Below are positions 48,711 to 60,786 of a DNA stretch of 64,000 bases, in pieces. This DNA comes from Crossaster papposus. Taxonomy: Eukaryota; Echinodermata; Asteroidea; Velatida; Solasteridae. Both the position numbers and the translations under genes were made by a program. The stretch is taken from the NCBI GenBank assembly GCA_037893245.1, contig JBAIAA010001152.1, forward strand, positions 62,001 through 126,000, written 5' to 3'. A model generated the notes under the pieces. That model was given only the letters and a program-made list of their open reading frames with translations, had not been told where the DNA came from and searched no databases. Positions within the stretch are counted from its first letter, which is position 1, and each line of letters begins with the position of its first letter.

Positions 48711-48982
48711 AACAAGGTCGATGACAATAATAATTGTTACCGCACGGGTGGTAGAACAGAACGGCCGCATGGCTTACGAGAGTAATAATTCCGCTTGGTA
48801 GCTCTCGTTGAGGTCGCTGGATATTGTTACGAATTAATCATGAATAAAAGCATATCCCCTTGCCGCTTGGTGGAGTTAAATCAATACCGGGGTATTGATT
48901 TAATTGCTAGGAATGCTGGTCTGAACGAAAGACCATCTTTGTGCTGTTTAGCAAATAATTGGGGAATTCGTCATTTTAATCA

Positions 48983-49969
48983 GTGCTTTTCGTGTGGCTT
49001 TTGTTTTTCAGAACTGACAAACATATATTCTCATTACAAAAAGTGTTGAAAGCATCGAGAGCAACAGGAACGACAGAAATATATCAAAGGCGTTTTGCTG
49101 ATTGGATAGCCTGGTGTAAAGCGCATAATGCTACGGTGCTCCCAGCCAATTCAGAGGATTTAGCAAGATTCTTTATAGAATTACTAAACGAAAATGCACC
49201 CTTCTCAAGAATACAAGAAATATTTTACAGTGTCAAATGGTTCCATGATTGCAGTCCAAACATAACAGAAAATCCATGTGACAAGAAGTTCCTACACTTG
49301 GTCTTAGAAGGGATAAAGCGGATGACCGCAAAACCTGTTTCCAAGAAGGAACCTGTGACGGTAGAACTTCTTAGAAAAATTGTTATCAAGTTTGGATTAA
49401 CAGATAATCTAATGCATGTTCGTCTCTGTACAATGTGTCTACTTTCATTTGCTGGTTTCTTAAGAAACAACGAGCTCATAAACATCCGAGAATGCGACTT
49501 AGACATTCATTCATCCTTCATTATAATATTTTTGCTCAAAAGCAAGACTGATCAATACAAGGAGGGTTCCTGGATTCACATTGCTAAGACTGGAACCATC
49601 ACATGCCCCGTGCAAATGTTGCTAAATTACATTGAGTTCGCGAAGATTACATCTTTTACCGAACAATTCTTATTTCGACCAGTTGTGTATATTAAATCAT
49701 CTCAGAATTACAGATTACGTAAAGGGCAGCTTTCCTACTCCAGATGTAGAGAGATATTCAAGGAGGCTTTGAAAGAGGTCGGGGCTGACCCGAAAAGGTT
49801 TGGCCTACACAGCCTACGCGCTGGCGGGGCAACGGCAGCTGCCTCTGCAGGTGTGCCAGACAGGTTGTTCAAGAAACATGGCAGATGGCAGTCTGAGCAG
49901 TCGAAAGATGGGTATGTTCATGAATCCTTGAAGAATCAGCTAAGTGTATCGCTAAACTTAGGTTTATAA
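48983..49969 (+). pseudogene. Tyrosine recombinase part of the fossil DIRS element
   Basis: Similar in length to DIRS-type recombinases and long open. Its C-terminal half has HSLRAGGATAAA, KKHGRWQS and GYVH, the H-x-x-R...H/W...Y pattern of the family. This enzyme, rather than a DDE integrase, integrates DIRS elements. Confidence 0.9.
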
Positions 49970-50049
49970 GTGTCAAACATCATGATAAATGTTGTATAAC
50001 GTTGTATTTATACGAACAGTACAAAATTAGTACTACTTAATTGTTAGCA

Positions 50050-50975
50050 TAATAATAATACTAACTAGGCGGTCACCCGGGGTTTGTCGGTTCTCGGGTT
50101 TGTAGCTACTTCCCTGGATGGATGGGGATTGTGGATACATGTTGACCGAGTTTAAGCACGATCCGACCAACTTCAAAAAGGTGACCCCTGACCTTTGACC
50201 TCGTACGCTCTAGCGAATGCAAACTGGTTCTTGCGGGGACCGAGCCGGACCCACCCACCGAGTTTGAACGCCGCACGACCCCGGGAAGGGGACGAAAAAG
50301 CGCGCACAGACAGACACACAGACAGACAGACAGAGAGTATAGGACAAACTTTGAAAATTCGACCCTTAGACGACCTTTGACCCCGGAAGACCCGAAAAAC
50401 GCTAACCCGTTTTATTTTTGCCACGCTCACCTCGCATCGAGCATTGCGATCACCGAGTTTAAGCACGATCCGACCAACTTCAAAAAGGTGACCCCTGACC
50501 TTTGACCTCGTACGCTCTAGCGAATGCAAACTGGTTCTTGCGGGGACCGAGCCGGACCCACCCACCGAGTTTGAACGCCGCACGACCCCGGGAAGGGGAC
50601 GAAAAAGCGCGCACAGACAGACAGACACACAGACAGACAGACAGTATAGGACAAACTTTGAAAATTCGACCCTTAGACGACCTTTGACCCCGGAAGACCC
50701 GAAAAACGCTAACCCGTTTTATTTTTGCCACGCTCACCTCGCATCGAGCATTGCGATCACCGAGTTTAAGCACGATCCGACCAACTTCAAAAAGGTGACC
50801 CCTAGATGACCTTTGACCTCGTACGCTCTAGCGAATGCAAACTGGTTCTTGCGGGGACCGAGCCGGACCCACCCACCGAGTTTGAACGCCGCACGACCCC
50901 GGGAAGGGGACGAAAAAGCGCGCACAGACAGACACACAGACAGAGAGTAGCGTATTATTATATAGATAAATAATG
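50050..50975 (+). mobile_element. Repeat insertion with a triplicated 310-bp body and (CAGA)n tail
   Basis: Head CTAACTAGGCGGTCACCCGG. Three near-identical units start at about 50148, 50455 and 50762 with GAGTTTAAGCACGATCCGAC and contain TGACCTTTGACCTCG, CCCCGGGAAGGGGACG and CAGACAGACA. The end is TATTATTATATAGATA. The tail resembles RTE-type LINE or related SINE 3' ends. It lies between the recombinase and B1 of the DIRS fossil. Confidence 0.7.
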
Positions 50976-51042
50976 GAAAATAAGCAGTGAGAAAAAGTGC
51001 TACTTGTGACCCTCCCGTTCTTTGTTGCTTGAGGAGGCGGAC

Positions 51043-51676
51043 CTGTCGCTGTCCGCCTGTAGCTCGTCGCCGAAGAACGATGTTACCCATATCGGTGCAT
51101 TAACATGTTCTTTCTTTGCAGGTCAAGGGGGGGGGGCGGGGCGAGGAAAGCCGGTTCGCGAGATAGAAAATAATTTATTCGCGGTTGAGCCGCGAATTAG
51201 CGAATAATATACATTTTCTATCGTGAGCGATAGAGCGTGACGAATATTAGCATATTACGCAAGAGTGTGTTGGTGCAGTGCACACAGTCTGGGTGTGGCA
51301 GTCATTGATCGTTTTCAGCACAGCTACAACGGACGTTAAAAATAAATTGTAAGAGATCAGGTCTAATCCGACAGGGTTGGCTTACACATCAGCGAGGGAT
51401 GGACGTGTTAACGCAGCTGAATACCTTGGACATGACAAGGCAATTGGCAACCAGCCGCTGATCTTCAACGGCGTCTTCCAGCTGCACACCGATTCTACTG
51501 TAATTCACTGTCGCTGTCCGCCTGTAGCTCGTCGCCGAAGAACGATGTTACCCATATCGGTGCATTAACATGTTCTTTCTTTGCAGGTCAAGGGGGGGGG
51601 GGGCGGGGCGAGGAAAGCCGGTTCGCGAGATAGAAAATAATTTATTCGCGGTTGAGCCGCGAATTAGCGAATAATT
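51043..51676 (+). repeat. B1-A2-B2 terminal block of the DIRS fossil
   Basis: B1 (51043-51206) and B2 (51508-51676) share CTGTCGCTGTCCGCCTGTAG through GAATTAGCGAATAAT, including a poly-G run. A2 (51207-51344) repeats A1 from the left end. The 51345-51507 spacer is unique. Confidence 0.9.
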
Positions 51677-52145
51677 ATACATTTATATGGTGGTAACAAT
51701 TTTACAAAGGCCTTTTCCAAGGGTGGTTTTCTTGAGAAATCAATGTAATTCTTTTTTTTACTTTGACTTTTACTCACTTATTTTGTTATTTGAAGGTTCC
51801 AAAAGAGCGCGACCAGACGTCAACTTTCTGGCTCTATTCAACCTGCTTCATCCTTTCATAGTTTCAATGTTTATATTTAAAAATGTATTTTAAAATATTT
51901 TTTTTTGTTATAATTATTTGAATGGCTATGTTTTGTGTAAATGTTTTCTTCTTCTACAAAACATTGATGGAAAACAGCCTGTGCTGATTTTTTTGTATTT
52001 TTTTTAAAAATATTTTAATACATAAATAAATAAACAAATTCTACATAACTAATTAAATAAACAAATGCTAATTCATTGGATTAATTCTAAACCAGACGCG
52101 GGGTAGACTTCAAATAAAAAGTCTTTGGAATCACTGGAATAAAAT

Positions 52146-52815
52146 CGTCACCGTTTTCACGAAGAGGCGAATTTAGCCTTTCACGGTCTGAACAAACTTT
52201 CGAGAAAATCGCTTGTAAAGTTGGTCCTTTTTTCGTTTGGCAGTTCGAAACATAAAGATCCATAGAATATACAAGATTAAGGTATCATGGGAAAGAAGAG
52301 ATTCCAATCTTCTTAAATATAGCAAACGTTGAGAAAAATAGGTGATTAGTTTTGCACAATTAATCAATTAATAGAATTGCCTCTTCGTGAAAACGAAAAA
52401 GATATAAATTAGCAAATTCGCCCGTGGCTGTGAGAGTCAGAATGTATACATTTTCCCATTGCGCCCCAAATTCGCCTCTTCGTGAAAACGCTGAAAGCCA
52501 GTACGAGCCAAATTCGCCCAATTCGCCTCTTCGTGAATACGCTAAAGTCAATACACGCACCAAAACGCCCCTTCATGAACACGTTGAAGTCAACGCTATT
52601 TTAAATTCGCCTCTTCGTGAAAACGCAAAACGACACTTGAGGACCAATTCGCCCATTTGTTAATTAGGTTAATGGGGATTTTAAAGATTTTTTTGGATGT
52701 ATAACTTCACCAGGTTGTAGAAATTGCAATATTTAATCGTTTTCATTAAAATAATTAATATCGATAAATAGACGATTTGTTTAATGAAATTCGCCCCTCC
52801 GTAAAAACGGTAACG
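52146..52815. mobile_element. 670-bp element with TTCGCCTCTTCGTGAAAACG array
   Basis: Ends CGTCACCGTTTTCACG and the diverged complement at 52798-52815, flanked by AAAT on both sides. About seven copies of the 20-bp word, most in direct orientation between 52378 and 52650. Confidence 0.7.
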
Positions 52816-52873
52816 AAATGTGTGTACTTATACTGTGCTGTGTTTGGTTTTTGCACCCGTATCAAACAAGGTA

Positions 52874-53106
52874 CACTCTAGAAACTGCTGGGTCAGAATT
52901 GACCCTGTAACGCATCTGAGTCTGCACGATTCTTTTTACATGTTAAAAAGGACATTTGGGAGGTCAGAATTAACTAGAAAAAAAGTCAATTTGACTCTGA
53001 AAAGTGCCATTTTCGACCAAACAAATTGTCATTTTCAACCCGGAAAATGAATCGTGCAGATTCGGATGCGTTTCGGGGTCAATCTGATCCAGGATTTTGT
53101 AGAGTT
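52874..53106. mobile_element. 233-bp CACTCTAGAAA MITE
   Basis: TIRs CACTCTAGAAA and near-complement, flanked by TA. Subterminal GGGTCAGAATTGACCC palindromes. Confidence 0.75.
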
Positions 53107-53506
53107 TAGGATACACCGTTTGCACCGCTAAACATTATGGACACAATCGAGACAAAGGGGCTGAATAGTTTTCCAATTCCATGGGTTAGGTTGTCTCCAC
53201 AAGAAATTGTATGTACAAAGTTTATGGGGTATAACTACAGGGAGAGAGGGGAGAACAATACCATTTCTCCACAGGGCTGCAAACATTGTGATCTTATATA
53301 CCGTACCCTGTGGAGACATTAACACAATATATGGACAATAGGACTGAATACGTAATTTCCGTAGGGGAATTTATAAAGGTGAATATAGGTCTCCACAAGG
53401 ATTTCACTACATAGATATTATGGATTTTACTCAAAAACCAAGGTTAGTGTTTGGTTAGGATAAGGGTTAGGGTATGGTATATATTGGTCCAAATTTCAGG
53501 TTAGTA

Positions 53507-54824
53507 TGGTGGCCCTGGAGCTAGGGACACGCATACTGACGTCAATATTCGCGACAAATTTCACAACTTTCCCCAAAGTCGCAAATATTGACGTCAATAT
53601 TTACGTCAAATTTTACGATTTTCCCCAAAAGTCCCGAATATTGACGTCAAATTTGACGTCGATTTTCGCGTCAAATCTCACGACTTTTCCCGAATGTCGT
53701 GAATATTGACGTCAATATTGACGTCAAATTTTGCGACTTGCCCCCAAAGTCGCGAATATTGACGTCAAATTTCACGTCAAATGTTACGACCGGAAATAAA
53801 TTTTGACGCGAATTTTTTCCCAGCAAGCTAGGTTTTGGCTGGTCTTGCTCCAAGACCGAGTTTTTCATTTGTCCGGGGCGCGCCTTTGCAGTTCACCAAT
53901 CATCCATACTCCGGAAACGGGCTTATTGAGGGCGCCCTCGATTTTCACGTTAGATCAGTGGATTTGTTTCAAGTTCAGAAAAAAAATTCGTGAACTGAAC
54001 TTTAAGGTAGGATACACCATTTGCAGATATTGAAAATATTTACTACCGAATTTTTAAGAAATATCTTATAATTCTAATATCTTATCTTTTTGAAAGTAAA
54101 TTATAATTCTAGGCATCCAGCAAAATGATCGCGGTAGATATTCTGTAATTATTCCAAACGGCGATCGCGAAAAAACAATAATAACATAAGAATATTCAAC
54201 TGCCCGACGGCAGTTGAAAACAAACGCAGTTTTTCGTGATTTTCTCGCCATCCATAATTGTAAACCTTAATTTGGACAGGTCAGTTAAACGAGATTAACT
54301 ATAAAATACAACCCCAAAAATTCCCCCATTCATGATAATTTAAGCAATTACCAATGGTGTATCATACCTTTAAAACAAATCCACTCGTCCCTCATGACAA
54401 TCGAGGGCGCCATCAATAAGCCCGTTTTCGGAGTATTGAATATTGATGAACTGCATAGACTAGACGGACGGCGCGCCCCAACTTGGTCTTGAAGCAAGAC
54501 TAGCCAAAACCTAGCTTGCTGGAAAAAATTATGTCAGGTCGTGAAATTTGACGTAAATATTCGCGACTTTGGGGGCAAGTCACAAAATTTAACGTCAATA
54601 TTGACGTCAATATTCACGACTTTAGGGGAAAGTCGTGAATTTGTTAAGGCAAGTCGTTAATTTTGTCGCAAATATTGACGTCAATATTCGCAACTTTCGG
54701 GGAAAGTCGTGAAATTTGACGCGAATATCGACTTCAAATTTTACGTCAATATTCGCGACTTTTGGGAAAATCGTGAATATTGACGTTAATATTCACGATG
54801 TGTGTAGTCCCTTCAGGGCCACCA
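53507..54824. mobile_element. 1.3-kb foldback element with TGACGTCA arrays
   Basis: Ends TGGTGGCCCTG and CAGGGCCACCA, flanked by TA. Outer arms (about 53530-53815 and 54535-54800) are tandem ATTGACGTCAATATT and CGCGACTTT.CCCC words. Inner arms (CAGCAAGCTAGGTTTTGGCT, GGGCGCCCTCGAT, CAGTGGATTTGTT) also pair. A TTAA-type MITE occupies the apex. Confidence 0.8.
54005..54369. mobile_element. 365-bp TTAA-type MITE at the foldback apex
   Basis: TIRs AGGTAGGATACACCATT and diverged complement, with TTTA left and TTAA right. Same family as 17268-17410 but with a longer interior. Confidence 0.75.
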
Positions 54825-56327
54825 TAGCTTCGGAAAGTAATTGCGGTTCAAGTAGGAGTATTTTGAACAAAATTGTTTTACAGCGATACAAATTCACGAT
54901 TGTGCGTTTATGATGTGTAAAACATTTCAAAAACTGAAATAAAACTCGCTGCACGGAATGGAGTCATCGTCTTCTTTGTAAGAACCCTCGTAACAATCTC
55001 ATACAAATGCAATTACATGGTGCAATCGCATCAACGTATAATAGGCCCCACATAGTCTTACTCTGTAGATTACACATTCACTCGACACTGATGAAGACGG
55101 ACAACCCATACACGTTCTCTGTCATGGTTGTGTCGGTTGGAGACCAATAACGGGAGCACGTCCGCTCCATTTGTAAATTAATTGCAAGGTGTAAAGTGAC
55201 ACATGTATCAGCGTTAAGACTAAAGTGAACGCCGCGCCAAGCGACGTTATAAAATATATACCAAAGTCGCCTTCCCTGTTTGTTTCATTCGTCAAACTAC
55301 TTTTACTCTTACTCTAGTTCCGACTACGTTCAGTGAGAGCGAGACTTGTTGTTATAAAAGGATACGTCTTATGATCAATCAAAAGTACTAAAAGTGCTTT
55401 ATTAAAAAAATTACTGTCTCGGTTTTTATAATTGTGACCGATATTCAAAGCTAATTTTGTTTTCAAAAAAAAGGTGAGGCATCAGAAATTCACGAGGTTT
55501 ATCATAAGCTTTATGTTGTTATTAATTTTGAAAAAACGGAACTTATGTCGAAAGAACAAACAAACAAACAACCCCCCCCCCCCCACCCACCCCCTCAACA
55601 CCCCTAACAAACACCCCAACAAACAAACAATATTCAACATCGCACAGTAAACAAAATGAGCGACAAGGTGGATCACTGTTTGTCCAGGTGAGTATTTGAA
55701 CATGTTTCAAGAGAAAAAAAAGTTCACCGTTATTTATTTAATTGCTAGCTAATGCAGAATATAAATGGCATTAATATAATACACGGCATCCAATCTACGA
55801 TAATGGGATATAACATTCCGGCATATTGAAAAGATATTAAATAAAACCCGTTTGTTTAGAATGTTCGATATAGGGGTAGGGCAGGCCTTATCGATAGTGT
55901 TTAAAGAGGAAAAGGGGAAAAAGAAAGGAATAATTTTAATAAAAACTTACCAGAACATGTGGAGAAAGTAAAGCATAGCATAAGAACAGCCTTAAATAGA
56001 CACATAGTAGGAGAAGTAACAGACGAACTATGATACACGAATCCTCGCGCGGTGAGTTGCTAACATACATGTACAGCTTACGGGGGTAATTCTGACTCGT
56101 GTCCGGTGTTTCACGTAGCGGCCTAGTCGACGGAAACAGAGATGACTGGAACCCGACTGCTGATATCAAACGGTCTGAAGGGCAGAAACCTATCTGCAAA
56201 CCCCGTGAGACCGAGTTCTATTAAAGTCACGGATCCCTGCCGGCTAGTGACTCTGGCTATACGACTATTTTATGTGCAAAACTGCATATAATATTATTAT
56301 TTTCCCTCGCTTTTCCCAACATGCCAA
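54825..56327. other. No gene seen
   Basis: Contains a poly-C tract at 55572-55585 and short random frames only. Confidence 0.5.
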
Positions 56328-56514
56328 CACTCTAAAAACTCCGGATTGAATCGAAATCCGAATCTAAAATTTCTCAATCCCGTTCCGGATCAAAATGACT
56401 AATTTTGAGGTCAAAATAACATATGTTATTTTGACAAATAAAACTGTGATTCTGACCCTGAAAAGGACTGAGCCAAATCAAAATCAGATTCCGAGTCAAT
56501 CCGACCCACGAGTG
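56328..56514. repeat. CACTCTAAAAACTCCGG MITE, about 187 bp
   Basis: Left end CACTCTAAAAACTCCGGATT; right end GAGTCAATCCGACCCACGAG, an imperfect complement. Interior GGATCAAAATGAC / GTTATTTTGAC words. Same terminal group as 52874-53106. Confidence 0.55.
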
Positions 56515-57659
56515 TTGTGTGTGGTTATTTTGTATAGAGTATACAGCTTAGGACCAGTTTTAGGTAATATAAATGGGAAAAGAATAGAAAAAGAACTGCT
56601 CGTAAAATTAAGTTAAAGTGACAGACAAAGTATTTCTTATTTCCAAAATGTATAATCCACGATTTTCCCCTCATTTTCCCTACTCATCGAAACAAATCTA
56701 CATCTTTGTTTGAATAGTGTTTTAAAATTGTACACAATATTCCATTTTCGTATTCCTAAGGACCACACATCGCCTTAGGTTTCTACAGAAGTCGCCACAA
56801 CTAGACAATTACCTATCTCTGCACACTCTCTCTGTTACTTAGTGGGGGCCGTACATGGGTATATTTAGTTTTTCATTTCAAATTGATGCAACAGTTTTGT
56901 TTTTAGTACCAATTTGAAGGTAAGGGTCTATAGAACAATTTTGGTTCGAGTGTCAAGCACTTGAATTAAAAAAATCAAAATGGCCGCCAAAATCAAAGAT
57001 GGCTGCCAATTTCAGTTTTTGTTGGCATTACGCCTCGTAACTTTTGTCCTATGGAACCTAGAATGGTGATTTCGGTGTCTATATCTAGGTTTTCATGTAT
57101 GAGTAATTGATTAAAAATAAAATAAACATGATTGGAATATATCTTATATGGTATTTCACACTAATGAGACAATAAATACAGAATGTGATGATACAAATGG
57201 GTTATTTGTAGGCCTATCTCTTTCCTGTTGAACCTTTTCTATTTTTCTTTGCTATAGCCATGTCAACGAGCTGAGGATGGTCTGTTTTTGCCAAAATCAA
57301 ACCGAAGAAAACCGTTCATTATGCTGATCACTTTCTCTTTCCACCTTTTAGATATCATGGATGGCTAAGAAGCTGAAATGGGGGTTTTCACTGCAACCTG
57401 AAAAGACACCCAGAAAAAACAATATTAAATAACTGCTGTCTGTATGCATAACAATGTTGGATTCATGAAGGGACAGAGACAGGTTACTATAGCCAGCGCA
57501 CTCAAATCTCGGCGGCGGGTCTAGTGTGTATTGTCTTGTACTCTTATGAGACAACTTTTCAAGGGTCTAACAATTGTATAAATCGTGAATAAGATTAATA
57601 CTGCTGCAAACTGCTTACTGGCTGGAATGACCTGAAATATACAAATCAAATAAGTTAAG

Positions 57660-58140
57660 AGGGCCTAATATTTCGATCTTAACAAGATCTTCTTCAGAGA
57701 CTAAATGACTGTGTACAAGAAACAAACATAATTATATAGGGCAAAATACAGCATGATGCACATCATTGACGCTGAAAAAAACACAAAAGAAAAAAGCACA
57801 GAGTTCAATGGAACAAACAACAAAAGGAGGATTAGGCTGAGGGATTAAAGGGTGAGGTAAGTGTGGGTAGGATCAAAGGCAGGGTAGGAACAAAAACAGA
57901 GGGGGTAAAGCCACAAGAAAAGGGGTCCAGGGTGGAGATCAAAGGGAAGAACTAACAAAGAAGTATGAATAGGAGTAACGAGGAGGTGGGGGTTGAGGAA
58001 AACCAGAGGAGTAAGAACAAACAAAAACAAAATTCTGGCAAGGAATGAATCTGAAACAGATGACAAATGGAGAAAAAAATAGAAGTTAATCATTTCCTAG
58101 TTGGATGTTAAGCCCATGTGGTTGAATAGTCCGAAGACGA
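57660..58140 (-). mobile_element. Truncated 3' end of a Penelope-like element, family 2
   Basis: Direct copy of 61165-61625: GACTGTGTACAAGAAACAAA, GGGATTAAAGGGTGAGGT, AAATTCTGGCAA and GTCCGAAGACGATTCATC. Similarity stops at GATTCATC, where the full copy continues toward the GIY-YIG region. Contains TTAACAAGATCTTCTTCAGA, a word often seen in Penelope tails. Confidence 0.65.
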
Positions 58141-59035
58141 TTCATCGTATAAATCATTATATCATATATGGATAGATAATTATAATGAAAATAAATTCGT
58201 TTTGGTGGACGTACGAAATTATGTACAGAAATGGGATCGGCAGACGTATCCAATTAAGAAATGGTTGACACCGGTAGACACAGGGTATGATCCGTTTCAC
58301 TTCAGTTAGGTCAGCAATGATCCGTTGCATTAATCAGTTTGTAAACTGTATAAAGCCTGACAGTTGATCCCTGGTGGCGCGCTTCCATGCCCCTCGAATA
58401 GCAGAATTAACGTGTAAAAGTTAGAGTTTTAGACATAAGTGTTGATACATTGATTTCCTAAAAAAAGTCGCCCTTCGGAAATGGCCTTTGTAAATTGTTG
58501 CTAGCATCTCAATTTATGAAAACTGTAAAATAATAAGATGACCAAAGAGAAAATTTACCTCTCACCCCTGAAAATAGTCAGTACATGTGGACTCGTAGAT
58601 CGGCGCACACGTACAAAGATACACATTTATGAAATAATTTTGTAGCGGTCATTTTGTTAAAAAAAGTAAACTTAAAGAAGACAGAAATGTATCTTGGGAC
58701 ACACATTTTTTAGAACAAACCTAAGTTGATAGACACTTTCATTTAAAAACAAATCTAAAATAACAGTGGATAATAACTATGGGAGGGGAGGGGGTCGGGG
58801 TCGGGGGAGGTGGGGTGGGGGGGAGGGCGGAGGGTAGGTAAATCTTCACGTTGTTTATCATTTTCGTTCTCACGCAAGTATGCAATGTGAAAACAAACAT
58901 GATTGAACAAGAATACCTAGGAACAAAAATCCGGATGTTAAGATCGTAAGTAAAATGCAGACATAAAATTAAAAAATGTTTCTCGCGGGAGAGTACGTTA
59001 GAATCATTATAGGTACAGCAGAAACAGAAGACAAC
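58141..59035. other. No gene seen
   Basis: Holds a G-rich tract (58780-58835) and no supportable reading frame. Confidence 0.5.
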
Positions 59036-59225
59036 CCCGGGTAAAATGCCCATAGAAGGGTCACGGAGGGGTCCGGGCGCGCAAAGACCCAATGTCGTAC
59101 CTTCAGGCGCCAATTTCATAGAGTTGCTTGAGCACAAACATTTGCTTAGCACAAAAACGTCTTGCTCATTAGAAACAGGTCACCGGCAAAATTTATACGT
59201 GTTTTTCATGCTAATAAAAAAAACC
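59036..59225. repeat. Dispersed repeat, possibly echinoderm-type MITE
   Basis: Joins GTAAAATGCCCATAGAAGGG (shared with 42.9 kb) to CCAATTTCATAGAGTTGCTT, GAGCACAAACATTTGCTTAG and AGAAACAGGTCACC. A short related piece, GGGCCCAATTTCATAGCGCT, is at about 40762-40782. Confidence 0.5.
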
Positions 59226-60379
59226 AGCTGATATCAATCAAAAACAATAGTATAGTGCACTGCATTCACCCATTCATGACTACATGTAGTAGCATCATGA
59301 CTTGAGTGAGACTATGTGCACATGCGTATAACACAGTGACACATGCATTCACCAATTACAGACAGGGGTGCCATTTTTAAAACAAATGAGTGCTAATTAT
59401 TTCAAATTTCTTTCTTTATCCTGGTGATTTTGTATTCCTAAAAAGATTTATCAAGCAACAGTCTCAAAAAATAGGAAGGCCTACATTAACCTGAAAACCT
59501 TTGGGGAAAATATTATTTGTATTATATTATTTGTATTATAGCGAAATATTTTTCGGATTTGGTTTTCTTAATTAATTTTTTCTTTGTGGTTTTTCATCAA
59601 TATCAATAAACATTGTTATCAGAATGAAATTCCCACTCAAATAATAAGTCTTTGTTATAAATAATCCTCTAAAAGCATTCTCAAATTAGAACATACAGTT
59701 GATGTCAATACATGCATAAGGGCTGTTATTGTAACATACACTTGATGTCAACAGAAACTTCAGGGAAGCGGTTCTCGCTAGTGTGCATCATTTGCGAGTG
59801 TGAACAAAAACTGGTGTTGCTTAGAAGGGTAATAGCCCCATTTTATCAAATGTCCACCCCGACCCCAGATGGTGGTCATTGAACTTGAAAAATACAGGGA
59901 TGTTATTAACCTCACTGCTCAGTGTCTACTAGAGTTTTGAAGGCGATTGTCGTGGCCATACAACAAGAACGTGTCACAATACAGGCACGAATTGGTCAGG
60001 CACGATACAGCCTAGACTTGAAATGAAGTCGGTAATTGTGTGGTTTTATTCGCCTCTCGCGGCCGCCGCGCCTGCGCCTGCCACGCTTCCTGCCAGGTGC
60101 GGGGTATAGACACGCCAACCTGTATGCGTGGATGGTACGTACATTGTCGATGCGTTTATTCGCTCTCAATCACCGACTTGAATAACCTGTTTTCAGCTTT
60201 GTGCACAAGCAATGAGATTTGCTACAACAAATTGGACGGAGCAGTCTGATTGGTTAGGAACCATTATATATGAATATTCATGATACATTTTTCAGCTGAT
60301 GCGCTAGAGTACATGCTCTCACACACGCAAGTGGGTAAATGCCGTCAATAGGGGACGGGGCATTGTCCGACCGTCTTCC

Positions 60380-60460
60380 CTCTTTTGTTTGTACTCTAAC
60401 GTTTTCGGATGATCGCCATAGGATTTGCACACGAGTCTGAATCGGGGACCTTTGCGGAAT
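60380..60460. repeat. Dispersed repeat shared with 46045-46115
   Basis: TTTTGTTTGTACTCTAACGT, then ACGA.TCTGAATCG. The other copy is inside the 44465-46782 insertion. Confidence 0.55.
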
Positions 60461-60660
60461 AGGGGACCCCATTGTTCCCTTTGTCCTACGTCCCCTATTT
60501 CAATCAAAAACAAACTCACACACACACCTGATTATTGATATTTTCGTTTTTACAAAATACTCTCAATCGTTTCATCGCATTTGTTCTGATTTCTTCGTGT
60601 TCAACGTCAAAGTGGAGGTGTTGGAGGGAAGCACCGAAAGGAATATAAGTTCCATTGACC

Positions 60661-60786
60661 ATGGGTTGCGAAAACTGGGGATTTCAAGTGCTCCGAAAAC
60701 CCCAACAAACCAAGGCAATCACTAGTTTTCTTGACGGCAACGCCACCTTCGTTAACCTACCGACCGGGTACGGAAAATCACTGTGA
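60661..60786 (+). pseudogene. RecQ-type helicase N-terminal fragment (motifs 0 and I)
   Basis: A 41-codon frame from ATG at 60661: MGCENWGFQVLRKPQQTKAI, then SFLDGNATFVNLPTGYGKSL, then TGA. The Gln of motif 0 (LR.PQQTKAI) and a Walker A, LPTGYGKS, are correctly spaced for superfamily 2 RecQ-like helicases. GYGKS in place of GGGKS is typical of expanded invertebrate copies. The frame stops just past motif I and the following DNA shows no motif II, so it is a truncated pseudogene or an isolated first exon. In-frame TAA lies upstream of the ATG. Confidence 0.7.

Larger units (their letters stand above)
43201..51676 (+). mobile_element. Fossil DIRS-order tyrosine-recombinase retrotransposon (PAT/Ngaro-like)
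   Basis: Split direct repeats define it: A1 43201-43337, B1 43-bp-offset block 51043-51206, A2 51207-51344, B2 51508-51676, giving the order A1-coding-B1-A2-B2. Parts: gag-like region about 43370-44148 with a CxxC....H....C knuckle; RT/RNase H region about 46783-48710; tyrosine recombinase about 48983-49969. A and B copies are almost identical by eye, suggesting a fairly recent insertion. It is broken by at least three later insertions (44465-46782, 47378-47600, about 50050-50975). I do not see a methyltransferase domain. Confidence 0.9.

Noticed and set aside
50141-50970. CRISPR-like array
   Set aside because: Units are about 310 bp and identical throughout, with no short repeats and unique spacers; it is a triplicated transposon body.
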